DNA from: Chitinophaga qingshengii
Lineage (GTDB): Bacteria; Bacteroidota; Bacteroidia; Chitinophagales; Chitinophagaceae
Reading direction: 5' to 3'
DNA: 64,000 bases
Assembly (NCBI RefSeq): GCF_014529935.1
Contig: NZ_JACVFC010000001.1
Location: forward strand, 2,480,001-2,544,000
Position numbers and translations under genes: made by a program
Part shown: positions 52,784 through 63,124 of the stretch, one piece after another
Layout of the letters: each line of letters opens with the position of its first letter
Numbering within the stretch: the first letter of the stretch is position 1
The notes under the pieces: model-generated
What the model saw: the letters and a program-made list of their open reading frames with translations, nothing else
The model's database searches: none
What the model was told of the DNA's origin: nothing

Positions 52784-54244
52784 TTACTGGTTATCTACAC
52801 ACAACTTATTGTACACCATCTCATCGGAAGACAGTGGCCAGATGTAAGTCGGAGAGCTGGACGGCACCTCTGGTATGGTAGCCGATTTCTTGGGGAATGG
52901 AATACCCTGGCGGATAATTTCCATCGCCCTGTTACCTTCTCCCAGTAATTCAATATGTTTTTCTTTCAGAATAGTAGTAATCAATGCCGCGGCATCCGTA
53001 AAATTGGCAGCAGTGTATACGGTAGTCGCATCTGAACGGCCATGCACTGCATTCAGCAGGTCAATAGCGCCCTGATCTACGGTATTGGATACACGTACTT
53101 TGGCCTCCGCCAGCGTCAGCAACACTTCTGCCCAGCGCATCACCGGAGCATAATCCAGGAAAGGACTGCCGCCGGCATATTTAATCAGGTAGTTACGGGT
53201 AGTATTAGCATTGATCTGCACCGGCAAAATAAATTGCCTTCTCAGATCCGTTGCTTTCCAGGTTGGCTCTGCTATAATACCTGCGGTGCTCAGGTAATAC
53301 TCACCATTGGCGCCACCACCCAATGCACTGGGACTATAATAATAACCCAATTGCGTTTGTGTTCCAGGGGCATCTCCGGGAGCAGGACCAAAAGGCATAT
53401 ATATCACCGCTTCCTTACCGGAATATTTGGGCGTGTAAAGATTCTTCAGGTCCGCTTCCAGCTTATGCCCACCCGTAGAAGTAAAGGTACCGGTAACAAT
53501 CTTGGCGCTTTCTGCGATCACCTTGTCATACTGACCCATATACAGGTATACTTTCATCTTCAGCGCAATGGCACTGTAGTAGTTACCTTTAACAGCGGAA
53601 ATAGACTTGGGCAATAACGTCTCTGCTGAATCCAGGTCACGGATGATCTGATCATAGGTTTCTTTTACCGTACTGCGTGCCCGCGCGTAACTACCCAACT
53701 TGGTATGTGGCTCCCAGAACAGGATCAGACCCGGTTTGCTGCCGGCGCCATCCCAGTAAGGACGCGCAAACAACTGCAACAGCGAAAAGTAGGTCAGCCC
53801 CCTCACAAACTTCGCATCACCGGCATAAATCTTGGCGAGTGAATCACCGGCTACGGCATTACCCTTGGCCGCCATACCCGCCAGGAAAACATTGGCGTTA
53901 TTAATCGCCATATATCCCTGTGACCAGATCTCTTTAATCTCCTGGGACTCGCCCGTAGCAGTCATCTTCCAGGTGGCATTCAACGTTACGTTGTTGGTCA
54001 ATGCATTCACAAAATCTTCTCCCCTCACATCGTTGGCTATCAACACCTTTCCACCCAGGAATTTGCCATTCTTCATCACCGTATATAAACCGGTAGCTTC
54101 ATTGGCAATCCTTTCCTTCAGGGTAAAGGCCTCCCAGTCAGGAATATCAGTAGTAGGCACCGGATCAAGCAACTCTTTCTGACAAGCGGTACCAAGGCCT
54201 GCTATGGCTAATGCCAGTATATATGCACTAAGTTTATTCATCAT
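52784..54244 (-). CDS. SusD/RagB-family outer membrane lipoprotein
   Basis: A 486-aa lipoprotein (lipobox GTAC; start at ATG 54244, with 54241 as alternative). The SusD helical core shows YAGDAKFVRGLTYFSLLQLFARPYW and the C-terminal half has VMRWAEVLLTLAEAKVRVS and ILKEKHIELLGEGNRAMEIIRQG. It ends WPLSSDEMVYNKLCVDNQ. Lid of the SusC transporter encoded 8 bp upstream. No enzyme genes accompany this pair, so its nutrient is unknown; peptides are possible. Confidence 0.95.
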   Translation of the reverse strand: MMNKLSAYILALAIAGLGTACQKELLDPVPTTDIPDWEAFTLKERIANEATGLYTVMKNGKFLGGKVLIANDVRGEDFVNALTNNVTLNATWKMTATGESQEIKEIWSQGYMAINNANVFLAGMAAKGNAVAGDSLAKIYAGDAKFVRGLTYFSLLQLFARPYWDGAGSKPGLILFWEPHTKLGSYARARSTVKETYDQIIRDLDSAETLLPKSISAVKGNYYSAIALKMKVYLYMGQYDKVIAESAKIVTGTFTSTGGHKLEADLKNLYTPKYSGKEAVIYMPFGPAPGDAPGTQTQLGYYYSPSALGGGANGEYYLSTAGIIAEPTWKATDLRRQFILPVQINANTTRNYLIKYAGGSPFLDYAPVMRWAEVLLTLAEAKVRVSNTVDQGAIDLLNAVHGRSDATTVYTAANFTDAAALITTILKEKHIELLGEGNRAMEIIRQGIPFPKKSATIPEVPSSSPTYIWPLSSDEMVYNKLCVDNQ

Positions 54245-54252
54245 CAATCTTT

Positions 54253-57200
54253 TTAGAAATTAACATTTAAACCCACTGTTACGGTACGGCCATTACCCAG
54301 GGTATTACGGTCTATACCCTGACCGGAAGCATTGTTCCCATTGGAAGATACTTCAGGGTCCGGACCAGGATATTTGGTCATAATCGCCAGGTTCTGACCT
54401 CTTACATACACTTTTGCACCACTCAAATGAATAGATTTAAGCGCTGTTTCCGGCAGAATATAAGTCAGCCCAACAGTACGGAGTTTGAGAAAATCTCCTT
54501 TGAACACGTTGGCGGCAATAGAAAAAGAAGAACCGTTGGAGATATTATCACCATAAACCACTTTGGGGATATCGGTCTGATCATTTTCTTTCTGCCACCT
54601 GTTCAACACGTCTACACTGTTATTCCAGTAACGCTGATCTTTCAAACCGGCATAACTGCCATAGTATACATAGAAACCAGTTTGATAGGTCAGCAACACA
54701 TTCAGCTCAAAACTTTTGTAACGGAAAGTATTCTCAAAACCACCTACAAACTTGGGATTGGTATTTTTATACGCTACGGCGTCTTTGGTACCAACAGGAG
54801 AGGCGGCTTTACCGTCAGCGTAGGTATACGCCTGGGTTACCGGATTATAGTATACTTCTTCGCCTGCTTTGTTGATGAAAATTCTTCTGCCTGTTTTCGG
54901 ATCAACACCATTGGTACGAACGGTGTAAATCATACTGGCCGGATGCCCTACCTGGTTCACGCTGGTTTGTTCCAGTGAACTGGTAACGAATGGTATTTTG
55001 TCCAGATCGCCTGCCAGCTCAGTGATCTCGTTTTTGTTGTAGGCAATGTTGAAAGAGGTATTCCAGGTGAAATCTTTTTTGGTGATAGCTGCTGCGCTGA
55101 TACTAAACTCCACGCCCTTGTTATACATTTTGCCCACGTTGGATGGAATAGTAGCGATAGATGAACCGGAAGGAATACCAGCGGAAGGGATCTGCGGTAC
55201 GAACAGCACCAGGCCATCAATGTTATTATAGTAGTAGCTCAGTTCACCACTGATCCTGTTATTCAGGAAACCATAACTGATACCAACATCTGTCTTTTTA
55301 CTTACTTCCCAGCCCAGATTCGGGTTACCCGCCTGGCTGAAATACAGGGAAGGCTTTTCGCCATAAGGTACCGGTCTGTAGAGAGACAATGCATCGAAGT
55401 CACCTAAGCCTGCGTAGTTACCTACTTTACCGTAGCTACCACGGAGTTTCAAAGAAGAAAATACATTGGCCAGTTTACTGTCGGCCCAGAAATCTTCTTT
55501 GGTGATTTCCCAACCTGCGGAAACACTGTAGAAAGTACCTTTTTTATTGTCTTTACCAAAAGCAGAATACTGGTCCTGACGGATACTGGCGCCCACAAAA
55601 TATTTCTCTTTGTAGTTGTAGTTCAAACGGGAAAACCAGGACAGCAGGTAGTTTCCACGACGCAGCATACCACTGCTCAGGTCTGTCAACCAACCACCTT
55701 CTGAGTTATTGAAGTAAGGGTCCATCTGATTCTGACGGCCAATACCATAACGCTCACGCTGATCACGTTGTTGTTCTGTACCTACCAGCAGGCTAAGGCT
55801 ATGCTGGCCAAATTTCTTGTCAAACTGCGCGGTATTGGTCCATGTCCATCTCTTGTATTGTGAGTAAGTACTGGTGGCGCTGCCATTGCTGCTGTAACCG
55901 TCCCCGTTTCTGTTATTCTGGTATATATCGTTGTTCATCAGGATATAGTCAATACCATACTGTGTGCGCAAAGTCAGCCACTCCCATGGTTTCAGCTGAC
56001 CATATACACTACCTTGTACGTGATTCGCTTCCGTATTGGAGTGATCCAGGTCCAGCAATATCTTGGGATTGTAAATACCTACCGGCAGGGAGTTTTTACC
56101 ACCGCCAATACCGGAGCTTCCGTTGGTGTTATAACTACCGTCGTTGTTATAGGGAGATACAATCGGAGATGTCAGGAATGCCAACCTTGCCAGACCACCG
56201 GAGTTAAAGGCCTCTCCTTCCAGGGAACCCGAAGAACCGGAGATAAGGCTATTCTCATTGGAGTAGGCGACTTTTGTTCCGAGGGTAAATATCTTGCCCA
56301 CTTTCTGATCTACATTCAACATCAGGTTCTTACGGATGAAATCATTCCCTTTCAGAATACCTTCCTGTTTGCTGTAACCGGCAGAGAAATAGTAGCTGGT
56401 GCTTTCTGTACCACCGCCTACGCTCAGCGTATGGCTATGGGAGATAGATTGGTCGCGGTAAACGAGGTCCATCCATTTAGTATCAATGTTATTGCCGTTG
56501 GCATCCTGGTTAAACACATAACGACGGCTATCGCCGGCATTGGTAAGGCCCTCGTTTTTCATATCAATATACTGCTGGGCGTTTAACAGTTTAGGCAAGC
56601 GGTTAGGCTTTGTCATACCTACCCAACCATCATAAGCCACCCGGGGACGGCCGGCTTTACCTTTTTTGGTCGTTACCAATACTACACCATTGGCGGCACG
56701 GCTACCGTAGATAGCAGTAGCGGCGGCGTCTTTGGCAATATCAATGGATTCGATATCTGAAGGGTTGATACTGGACAATGGGTTTAACGGCGCATTGGAC
56801 GCTCCTACGTCACCACTGAAAGTGGGTACGCCGTCAATCACGATCAATGGATACGCACTCATAGACAAAGAGTTCGTTCCCCGGATTCTGAATACCGGCG
56901 GGTTATTCACCACACCATTCGGAACGGTGATCTGTACACCGGCTGCACGGCCACCCAAACCCGCTTCAAAGCTGGGCACAGGCAACTCCGCCAGCGCAGC
57001 GCCTTTTACAGAGGCGATATTACCGGTCACCTCTTTTTTGCGTTGGGTACCGTAACCTACCACCACTACTTCCGAAATAGCTTTGGTGTCTGCGGTCAAT
57101 GAAATAGTACCCATATTGTTGCCGCTAATAGGCAGTGTTTTAGCTTCATACCCTACAAAGGATATACGCAATGATTTTGCTTCGTTAGGTACGGATAAAG

Positions 57201-57381
57201 TGAACACACCTTTACCATCTGTTACAGTACCGGTTTTACCACCCGGCAGGCTTACCGATACACCCGGTAGTGCGGCGCCCTGCTCGTCGGTGATTTTCCC
57301 TGTAACAGTACGGTGAGATTGCGCCAGCAACGTTGATGCTAAATAAAGCATACTGGCTACCACGAGTAAGAATTTCCTCAT
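54253..57381 (-). CDS. SusC/RagA-family TonB-linked outer membrane protein
   Basis: A 1042-aa protein with a signal peptide, carboxypeptidase-D regulatory-like domain (GKITDEQGAALPGVSVSLPGGKTGTVTDGKGVFTL, ~27-95), plug (SEVVVVGYGTQRKKEVTGNIAS; FRIRGTNSLSMSAYPLIVIDGVPTF; IDIAKDAAATAIYGSRAANGVVLVTTKKG) and barrel ending VTVGLNVNF. It imports an unknown nutrient with its SusD. A 500-bp region with repeats and a palindrome lies upstream. No adjacent anti-sigma or regulator gene. Confidence 0.95.
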   Translation of the reverse strand: MRKFLLVVASMLYLASTLLAQSHRTVTGKITDEQGAALPGVSVSLPGGKTGTVTDGKGVFTLSVPNEAKSLRISFVGYEAKTLPISGNNMGTISLTADTKAISEVVVVGYGTQRKKEVTGNIASVKGAALAELPVPSFEAGLGGRAAGVQITVPNGVVNNPPVFRIRGTNSLSMSAYPLIVIDGVPTFSGDVGASNAPLNPLSSINPSDIESIDIAKDAAATAIYGSRAANGVVLVTTKKGKAGRPRVAYDGWVGMTKPNRLPKLLNAQQYIDMKNEGLTNAGDSRRYVFNQDANGNNIDTKWMDLVYRDQSISHSHTLSVGGGTESTSYYFSAGYSKQEGILKGNDFIRKNLMLNVDQKVGKIFTLGTKVAYSNENSLISGSSGSLEGEAFNSGGLARLAFLTSPIVSPYNNDGSYNTNGSSGIGGGKNSLPVGIYNPKILLDLDHSNTEANHVQGSVYGQLKPWEWLTLRTQYGIDYILMNNDIYQNNRNGDGYSSNGSATSTYSQYKRWTWTNTAQFDKKFGQHSLSLLVGTEQQRDQRERYGIGRQNQMDPYFNNSEGGWLTDLSSGMLRRGNYLLSWFSRLNYNYKEKYFVGASIRQDQYSAFGKDNKKGTFYSVSAGWEITKEDFWADSKLANVFSSLKLRGSYGKVGNYAGLGDFDALSLYRPVPYGEKPSLYFSQAGNPNLGWEVSKKTDVGISYGFLNNRISGELSYYYNNIDGLVLFVPQIPSAGIPSGSSIATIPSNVGKMYNKGVEFSISAAAITKKDFTWNTSFNIAYNKNEITELAGDLDKIPFVTSSLEQTSVNQVGHPASMIYTVRTNGVDPKTGRRIFINKAGEEVYYNPVTQAYTYADGKAASPVGTKDAVAYKNTNPKFVGGFENTFRYKSFELNVLLTYQTGFYVYYGSYAGLKDQRYWNNSVDVLNRWQKENDQTDIPKVVYGDNISNGSSFSIAANVFKGDFLKLRTVGLTYILPETALKSIHLSGAKVYVRGQNLAIMTKYPGPDPEVSSNGNNASGQGIDRNTLGNGRTVTVGLNVNF

Positions 57382-57881
57382 GTGATTGCAGATTTTGGTT
57401 TAGAATGATTAATTAAAGTCGGATCAAATTTTGGTCATAGATCATCCACCACCATAACGGTCGGTTATGATGATACACGAGTTAAAAAATACGGCTTAGC
57501 GAATAAACATGCAGTGCCTGGTCACAGCTGCAAAAACCATTGCTGTAGGCGATTTTAGATTTAAATTTAGTTTCTCTTTTGTTCGTTTTTATTTTACTGG
57601 TTAAGGAAAAAAACAGTTCGATTTTGGTTTTATGCTACAATCCTAACAGACGTATCACTGATTTAGATTTAGATTTTGGTTGCAATACTATTTGTTCTCC
57701 ACGTTGACCACTTCTCAATAGGTTCGAATAAAAATATAAAAAAAAATCCACCTCAATATACTTTCTATTTCCTGGTGAACGCAAACCGGCTAAAATTTGA
57801 TTTAATATTAATGAAGATGAATATGTTACATATTATAAAGCCGACAAAATATTTTTTTCTATCTTTATTCAAAGTTAGGAA
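57382..57881. other. 500-bp AT-rich divergent intergenic region upstream of susC
   Basis: No gene is seen. GATTTTGGTT is present three times (57391-57400, 57620-57629, 57672-57681). A palindrome CATAAC-GGTCG-GTTATG with outer ATCAT/ATGAT arms (57441-57473) lies 60-90 bp from the susC start and could be an operator or leader hairpin. TATCTTTA (57860-57867) is a weak -7-like match ahead of the SRPBCC gene. Confidence 0.4.
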
Positions 57882-58304
57882 ATGACCTACGACAAAAATA
57901 CACTTGGCCATACTACTTCCCAGGGTTGGGAAATGGGTGTAAGACGTACTTTCGCCCTTACACCGGAAGCCGCCTGGGAAACCCTTTTTACGCAGCCTAT
58001 CCTGGGTATATGGCTGGATAAAGCCGCCCATATCGCTTTTCAGAAAAATGACACCTACACCACCGCATCCGGTATAACCATTACCGTTACCAGCGTTACA
58101 ACGGTAAAAGTAATCCGGATGAAATGGCAGCAGCAAGGACAACCCAACGCCTCTACATTACAGATCCGGGTTATCCCCGCAAAGGATAAAACGACCATCA
58201 GCTTCCATCATGAATGGCTCACCGGCCAGGCAGAACGGGAAGCCATGAAAACCTATTGGACAAGGGTGCTGGACGCCATCGGACAAACACAAAAAAACAG
58301 CTAA
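57882..58304 (+). CDS. SRPBCC/AHSA1-like domain protein
   Basis: A 140-aa cytoplasmic protein with the START/SRPBCC layout of the AHSA1 branch: an opening strand EMGVRRTFALTPEAAWETLF with helix, strands (TTASGITITVTSVTTVKVIRMKW) and a closing helix after SFHHEWLTGQAEREAMKTYWTRVLDAI. Members bind hydrophobic ligands; the role here is unknown. It may be transcribed alone. Confidence 0.85.
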   Translation: MTYDKNTLGHTTSQGWEMGVRRTFALTPEAAWETLFTQPILGIWLDKAAHIAFQKNDTYTTASGITITVTSVTTVKVIRMKWQQQGQPNASTLQIRVIPAKDKTTISFHHEWLTGQAEREAMKTYWTRVLDAIGQTQKNS

Positions 58305-58413
58305 TACAGGGCTTCACCGATGATTATGGCATTTTGGGCGTGCTTAACGTCGTATTCACCCATAATAACTTATTTTTAAGCTAATTATAAGGCACTCCTA
58401 TCACTGTACCCTG

Positions 58414-58421
58414 TAACTTTG
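58414..58421 (+). promoter_or_regulatory. TAnnTTTG -7 element before the NRPS gene
   Basis: TAACTTTG matches the Bacteroidota -7 consensus. No TTTG is visible at the expected -33 spacing. Transcription would start ~10 bp before the ATG at 58437 and ~35 bp before the alternative ATG at 58461, which slightly favours the latter start. Confidence 0.4.
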
Positions 58422-58436
58422 TTAATACCAAGACCA

Positions 58437-61400
58437 ATGAATACTACGGGAAGCAAAATTATGAATGGCTATAGTATAGTAAAAGGACCCCAGCTGCAGG
58501 AATTATTACATCAGGAAACACTGGCGGATATCTTCAGACATGCTGTTAAAGAACATGCACATCATACGGCACTGATCTTTCAACACCAATCCCTCACCTA
58601 CGCAGAAATGGATCACTGGAGCGATGCTGTGGCTGCTATGTTGCAGGCCCGCGGAATAGGCCCCGGCAGCGTAGTAGGGGTATGGTGGCCACGCGGACTG
58701 GAACTGCACGCTGCCATCCTGGGCATCGTAAAAGCCGGAGCTGCCTATGTGCCGCTGGACCGCGAAATGCCGGCGGAAAGAGTGGAAGGCGTACTCACCG
58801 AAGTGAAGGCTGCCGCCTGCTTCAGTGAAGTGTCCCTCCACCTGGATGCGGCCATCCTTTCCGTACCACCGGTACCAGACATCACCGAAACATTTACGCT
58901 GACAGCCGGTCCCTCCCCTGACAATATCGCCTACGTGCTATATACCTCCGGCAGTACCGGCAAACCCAAAGGCATCCCTATCTCCCACCGGCAGATATGC
59001 CACCTGGTAAGAGCGGAACAAACCGTGCTCAAAATTACGTCCCACGATAAGGTATACCAGGGATTCTCCGTGTCTTTCGATATGTGGTGCGAAGAAACAT
59101 GGGTCAGCTATTTCGCCGGCGCTACCCTCTGGGTGGCAGATGCCACCACCGCTAAAGCGATCGATGAACTGGGTACCGTACTACGCGACGAAAAAATTAC
59201 CATCCTCCATGCCGTACCCAGCCTGCTGGCCGTGATGGAAGACGATATACCTACCCTCCGCCTGATCAACGCCGGCGGAGAAGCCTGTACACCACAGGTA
59301 CTGGCCCGCTGGGGCGTTCCGCCCAGGGTATTTTATAACAGCTACGGCCCTACGGAAACAACGGTCAGCGCTACTTTCGCTGCACTGAAACCCGGCGACC
59401 CGATTACGATCGGTCACCCGCTGCCTAACTACAACATGGCGGTGGTAGATGATAAACTCAACATCCTTCCGATGGGAGAAAGAGGCGAACTGGTGATCAC
59501 CGGTCCGGGTGTAGGCTACGGTTATATCGACCGCCCCGAACTTACCCGTGAGAAGTTTGTACCGAAACCGGCATCTATGGACCTCCTCCCCGGCGATATG
59601 GTATACCGCACCGGCGACGCTGCGATCATCCTGCCGGATGGTAACATCGACTTCCAGGGCCGTCTCGATGATCAGATCAAACTACGTGGCTACCGGATAG
59701 AACTGGGCGAAATTGAAAACCGGCTCAACGCCATCACCGGCGTTGTAGCGGCTGCCGTAGCCGTTAAAAAAGATAATAACGAACAAGACCAGCTGGTAGG
59801 CTATGTAGTCATGGACAACGGGCAGGCCTTCGATGAAGGCTTCTTCCGGGCCGAACTGGCGAAAGTACTGCCGCCCTATATGGTACCCGGCCTCATCCTC
59901 GAACTGGACGATATGCCCCGGCTCCCCAGCGGAAAAATTAACCGGAAAGCATTACCACTCCCTGCGGCTTTCGCACAACCGGTTACACATGAGGCCATCG
60001 ATGCCAACGCTCCGCTGCAGGATAGGGTGATAGCGATACTGACCAAAGTATTTCCGGACAAAACCATCACCCTGCAACAGGATTTCTTTACTGACCTGGG
60101 TGGCCACTCCCTGCTGGCTGCGGCCTTCGTTTCCCGGCTACGCCGCGAAGCCAACGTACCACAGGCATCCCTGAAAGATATCTATATCCACCGCCCGCTG
60201 CAATCCCTGGTAGATACCTGGAACGTACAGCCGCAAAACGTAAAGAAAAAAGAACGCAGCTTTAATAAAGTACCCTGGTGGCGACACCTGATCTGCTGGG
60301 CCGCACAGACTGTATCCCTGATGATCATTTTCGGTTTGTTCGCCATGCAGATATTTTTCCCTTACCTGGGATACTATTATGTAGAACAGGAAACAAGCCA
60401 TGTAGGATACGCTATCATTACGGCATTGTGCATGTTTTGCCTGCTGCCGCCGGTGTTTTCTATCCTCATCGTTACTGCCAAATGGCTGATTATCGGGAAG
60501 ATGAAAGCAGGCGATTACCCGCTATGGGGACAATACTATTTCCGCTGGTGGCTGGTGAAAACCATGCAACGGCTCATGCCTTCGCAGTTTCTCAACGGTA
60601 CTCCGCTGTACCCTGCCTACCTGCGTTTCCTGGGCGTTAAAATAGCCTCCGACGCTCAGCTCGGAGCCGTTACCATCGGCGCGGAAGACCTGGTAACTAT
60701 CGGCAGCGATGTGAGCATCAGCTCCCAGGCTGTCATTAACAACGCCTGGGTGGAAGACGGCTGGCTCAAACTGCGGGCCGTACATCTCGGCGACCACGCC
60801 TACATCGGCAGCAGCGCTGTCATTGCCGGCGATACCGTCATGGAACCCTGGAGCGAACTGCAAGACCTCAGCTACCTGCCAGCCAATAGCCGCATCGGTA
60901 CCTGCGAAGTATGGTATGGCAGCCCGGCTCAACTGAAACTGAAAAAAGAAATGAGCGAAATGCCGCAGCCATTACCGGTTTCCGCGGCTACGCGCAGAAA
61001 ATACAGCATCCTCTTCTCCCTGTTTCTGCTGGTATTTCCATTTACCATCCTGCTGCCGCTGCTGCCTACCATCATCACGCTCAACCAGCTGGATAATGCC
61101 GCACCGGATTATAACTTCAACTACATGATCATTACGCCGTCCCTGGCATTGAGTTATATCATCCTGTTCACGGCACAAACAGTGGCCCTGAGCCGCCTGC
61201 TGCAGTGGGGTATCAAACCCGGCACCTATCCTATTTACAGCATGTTTTATGTACGCAAATGGTTCGCGGATCAGCTGATGTCGCTCACGCTCATCGTGAT
61301 CCATCCCATTTTTGCGACCGTATATATCTCCAGCCTGTTCCGCGCCCTCGGCGCCCGCATCGGCAAAAACACGGAAGTATCTACCGCCAGCAGCGTTACC

Positions 61401-62393
61401 CATCCTCTCCTGGAAATAGGCAACGGCGCCTTTATCGCGGACGCGGTAACACTGGGCGAATCCGATGTTCGCGGCCAGCAACTGATACTCGAAAAAACAA
61501 TCATTCACGATACCAGCTTCGTGGGTAACAGCGCCCTTATCCCGCAGGGATATGAACTGCCCCCCAACATGCTGATCGGTGTGTTATCCACGCCGCCTTC
61601 CAAAGAACAGCTGGCCAACAGTACGGCACGCGACTGGTTCGGTTCCCCCGCCATCGCCCTGCCACGCCGCCAGGAAAGCCGTTTCTTTCCACCGGAACTA
61701 ACGACCAACCCTTCTCCTCAACGGAAGATGGCCCGAGGCCTGGCGGAGTTTATCCGTATCCTCATCCCGGAAACAATGGTGATCTGCTGCAGTATCCTGT
61801 TCATCGCCTACTCACATGACCTGGTAACGGAACAGCCCTGGTGGGAAATACTGATCAAATTCCCGGTCTATTACCTCTTTTTCCTGGGATTGCCGGCTTT
61901 CCTCTTTACCGTGATCATGAAATGGGTGTTAACCGGTAAATACCACGCTATCCAAAATCCGATGTGGACATCGAAAGTATGGCGCAGCGAAGGTACTACC
62001 TCCACCTACGAAGCACTGTCTGTGCCATTCCTGCTCGACTTCCTCCGGGGTACCCCCTGGCTGCCGGTATTGCTCCGTTTCCTCGGCGTAAAAACAGGCT
62101 ACCGCGTATGGCTCAATACCACCGATATCACCGAATTCGACATGGTGGAAATAGGAACCGATTCTGCCCTCAATGAAGACAGCGGCCCGCAAACCCACCT
62201 CTTCGAAGACCGTGTAATGAAAATAGGCGCCATCAAAATCGGGGAACGCACCAGCATCGGCGCCCGTACCATTATCCTCTACGACAGCGAAATCGGTAAC
62301 GATGTAAATATCACACCACTGTCACTGGTCATGAAAGGCGAAAGACTGCAACCCGGCACCGACTGGACCGGCAGCCCTATCAGACCGGAATAA
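58437..62393 (+). CDS. Pls/PosA-type non-ribosomal peptide synthetase (A-PCP-multi-membrane-domain)
   Basis: A 1318-aa protein. The adenylation domain (~20-505) has YTSGSTGKPKG (from 169), NSYGPTETTV, MVYRTGD, GRLDDQIKLRGYRIELGEIE and PSGKINRKAL. The carrier domain (~520-595) has DLGGHSLLAA with phosphopantetheine Ser558. The remaining ~720 residues carry three repeated units of transmembrane helices followed by left-handed beta-helix-like hexapeptide stretches (LGAVTIGAEDLVTIGSDVSISSQAVI; GEIGNDVN), the terminal domain of poly-lysine-synthetase-type NRPS. These make short homo-oligomers of amino acids at the membrane without a condensation domain. The pocket segment FDMWCEETW (Asp, Met, Glu) resembles codes for basic amino acids. 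Cotranscribed with the GNAT gene. Confidence 0.92.
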   Translation: MNTTGSKIMNGYSIVKGPQLQELLHQETLADIFRHAVKEHAHHTALIFQHQSLTYAEMDHWSDAVAAMLQARGIGPGSVVGVWWPRGLELHAAILGIVKAGAAYVPLDREMPAERVEGVLTEVKAAACFSEVSLHLDAAILSVPPVPDITETFTLTAGPSPDNIAYVLYTSGSTGKPKGIPISHRQICHLVRAEQTVLKITSHDKVYQGFSVSFDMWCEETWVSYFAGATLWVADATTAKAIDELGTVLRDEKITILHAVPSLLAVMEDDIPTLRLINAGGEACTPQVLARWGVPPRVFYNSYGPTETTVSATFAALKPGDPITIGHPLPNYNMAVVDDKLNILPMGERGELVITGPGVGYGYIDRPELTREKFVPKPASMDLLPGDMVYRTGDAAIILPDGNIDFQGRLDDQIKLRGYRIELGEIENRLNAITGVVAAAVAVKKDNNEQDQLVGYVVMDNGQAFDEGFFRAELAKVLPPYMVPGLILELDDMPRLPSGKINRKALPLPAAFAQPVTHEAIDANAPLQDRVIAILTKVFPDKTITLQQDFFTDLGGHSLLAAAFVSRLRREANVPQASLKDIYIHRPLQSLVDTWNVQPQNVKKKERSFNKVPWWRHLICWAAQTVSLMIIFGLFAMQIFFPYLGYYYVEQETSHVGYAIITALCMFCLLPPVFSILIVTAKWLIIGKMKAGDYPLWGQYYFRWWLVKTMQRLMPSQFLNGTPLYPAYLRFLGVKIASDAQLGAVTIGAEDLVTIGSDVSISSQAVINNAWVEDGWLKLRAVHLGDHAYIGSSAVIAGDTVMEPWSELQDLSYLPANSRIGTCEVWYGSPAQLKLKKEMSEMPQPLPVSAATRRKYSILFSLFLLVFPFTILLPLLPTIITLNQLDNAAPDYNFNYMIITPSLALSYIILFTAQTVALSRLLQWGIKPGTYPIYSMFYVRKWFADQLMSLTLIVIHPIFATVYISSLFRALGARIGKNTEVSTASSVTHPLLEIGNGAFIADAVTLGESDVRGQQLILEKTIIHDTSFVGNSALIPQGYELPPNMLIGVLSTPPSKEQLANSTARDWFGSPAIALPRRQESRFFPPELTTNPSPQRKMARGLAEFIRILIPETMVICCSILFIAYSHDLVTEQPWWEILIKFPVYYLFFLGLPAFLFTVIMKWVLTGKYHAIQNPMWTSKVWRSEGTTSTYEALSVPFLLDFLRGTPWLPVLLRFLGVKTGYRVWLNTTDITEFDMVEIGTDSALNEDSGPQTHLFEDRVMKIGAIKIGERTSIGARTIILYDSEIGNDVNITPLSLVMKGERLQPGTDWTGSPIRPE

Positions 62394-62402
62394 CCTGATA
62401 AT

Positions 62403-62930
62403 ATGATAACAATAACGCCTATACGCATAAAAGATCATTACGAGCTCCTGGCAAACATGCTGAAGGAGCTCCATTTATCTGAACGGACGTTCTTTCCTAA
62501 AACAGCCGCCTGGGAAGATATCCGCACAGATTATATGCAACATGTGATAGAGACGCAGGAGGAATACGACGGCGCCTGCCTCCTGGCTTCCAAAGACGGA
62601 GAACCGGCCGGCTTTATCTTCGCCTATATAGAAGAACCAGACGAAAGCCGCATCGAAGACTATACGGGCAATACGCTCTATGTATCCGATGGCTACGTGG
62701 CGCCTGCGTTTCGCCGCATGGGCATCTATCGCCGGCTCAACGATGAACTCGAAGCCATGTATATCCGCAAAGGGGTACGCAGGATCGTTCGTTATACGCT
62801 CAGCAACAACCAGCGCATGCAGCAATTTCTGGCTTCGCAACAATACGAGCCTGTCAGACTGGTCTACGAAAAATGGCTTTCGCCGGATGGAAAAAACGCG
62901 ATCAAACTATTTACGGATTTCGGAATTTAG
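62403..62930 (+). CDS. GNAT-family N-acetyltransferase
   Basis: A 175-aa protein beginning 9 bp after the NRPS stop. GNAT features are the N-terminal strand (ITITPIRIKDHYELLANML), the acceptor half (ACLLASKDGEPAGFIFAYI) and the acetyl-CoA loop (LYVSDGYVAPAFRRMGIYRRLNDELEAMYI, with R-R-M-G-I in the Q/RxxGxG/A position). It probably acylates the product of the NRPS or gives self-protection. The last codons lie inside an inverted repeat. Confidence 0.9.
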   Translation: MITITPIRIKDHYELLANMLKELHLSERTFFPKTAAWEDIRTDYMQHVIETQEEYDGACLLASKDGEPAGFIFAYIEEPDESRIEDYTGNTLYVSDGYVAPAFRRMGIYRRLNDELEAMYIRKGVRRIVRYTLSNNQRMQQFLASQQYEPVRLVYEKWLSPDGKNAIKLFTDFGI

Positions 62931-63100
62931 GGATTTCGGGGTTGATGGGTGCGGATAATTGACGAGGATGGCTAATGTGGATAATCTAAGCGGATCATAA
63001 ATTATCAGAAGCGAATAATAAAGAAGGTCGAAGCCAGACAACTGCTTCGACCTTCTTTATTATTCGCTTAAATCATCCGCACTCATCAACCCCGAAATCC
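62931..63100. repeat. Nested inverted repeats and bidirectional terminator between GNAT and DUF2264 genes
   Basis: The outer arms 62931-62956 and 63075-63100 are 26-bp inverted copies with one mismatch. The inner stem 63011-63034 / 63044-63067 (24 bp, GCGAATAATAAAGAAGGTCG..., loop 9 nt) is perfect. Together they could form one large cruciform and act as a terminator for both converging genes. The unit continues over the ends of both genes and shares AAATCCGTAAATCC with 52.65 kb. Confidence 0.7.
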
Positions 63101-63124
63101 GTAAATCCCTAAATCAAAAAATCC

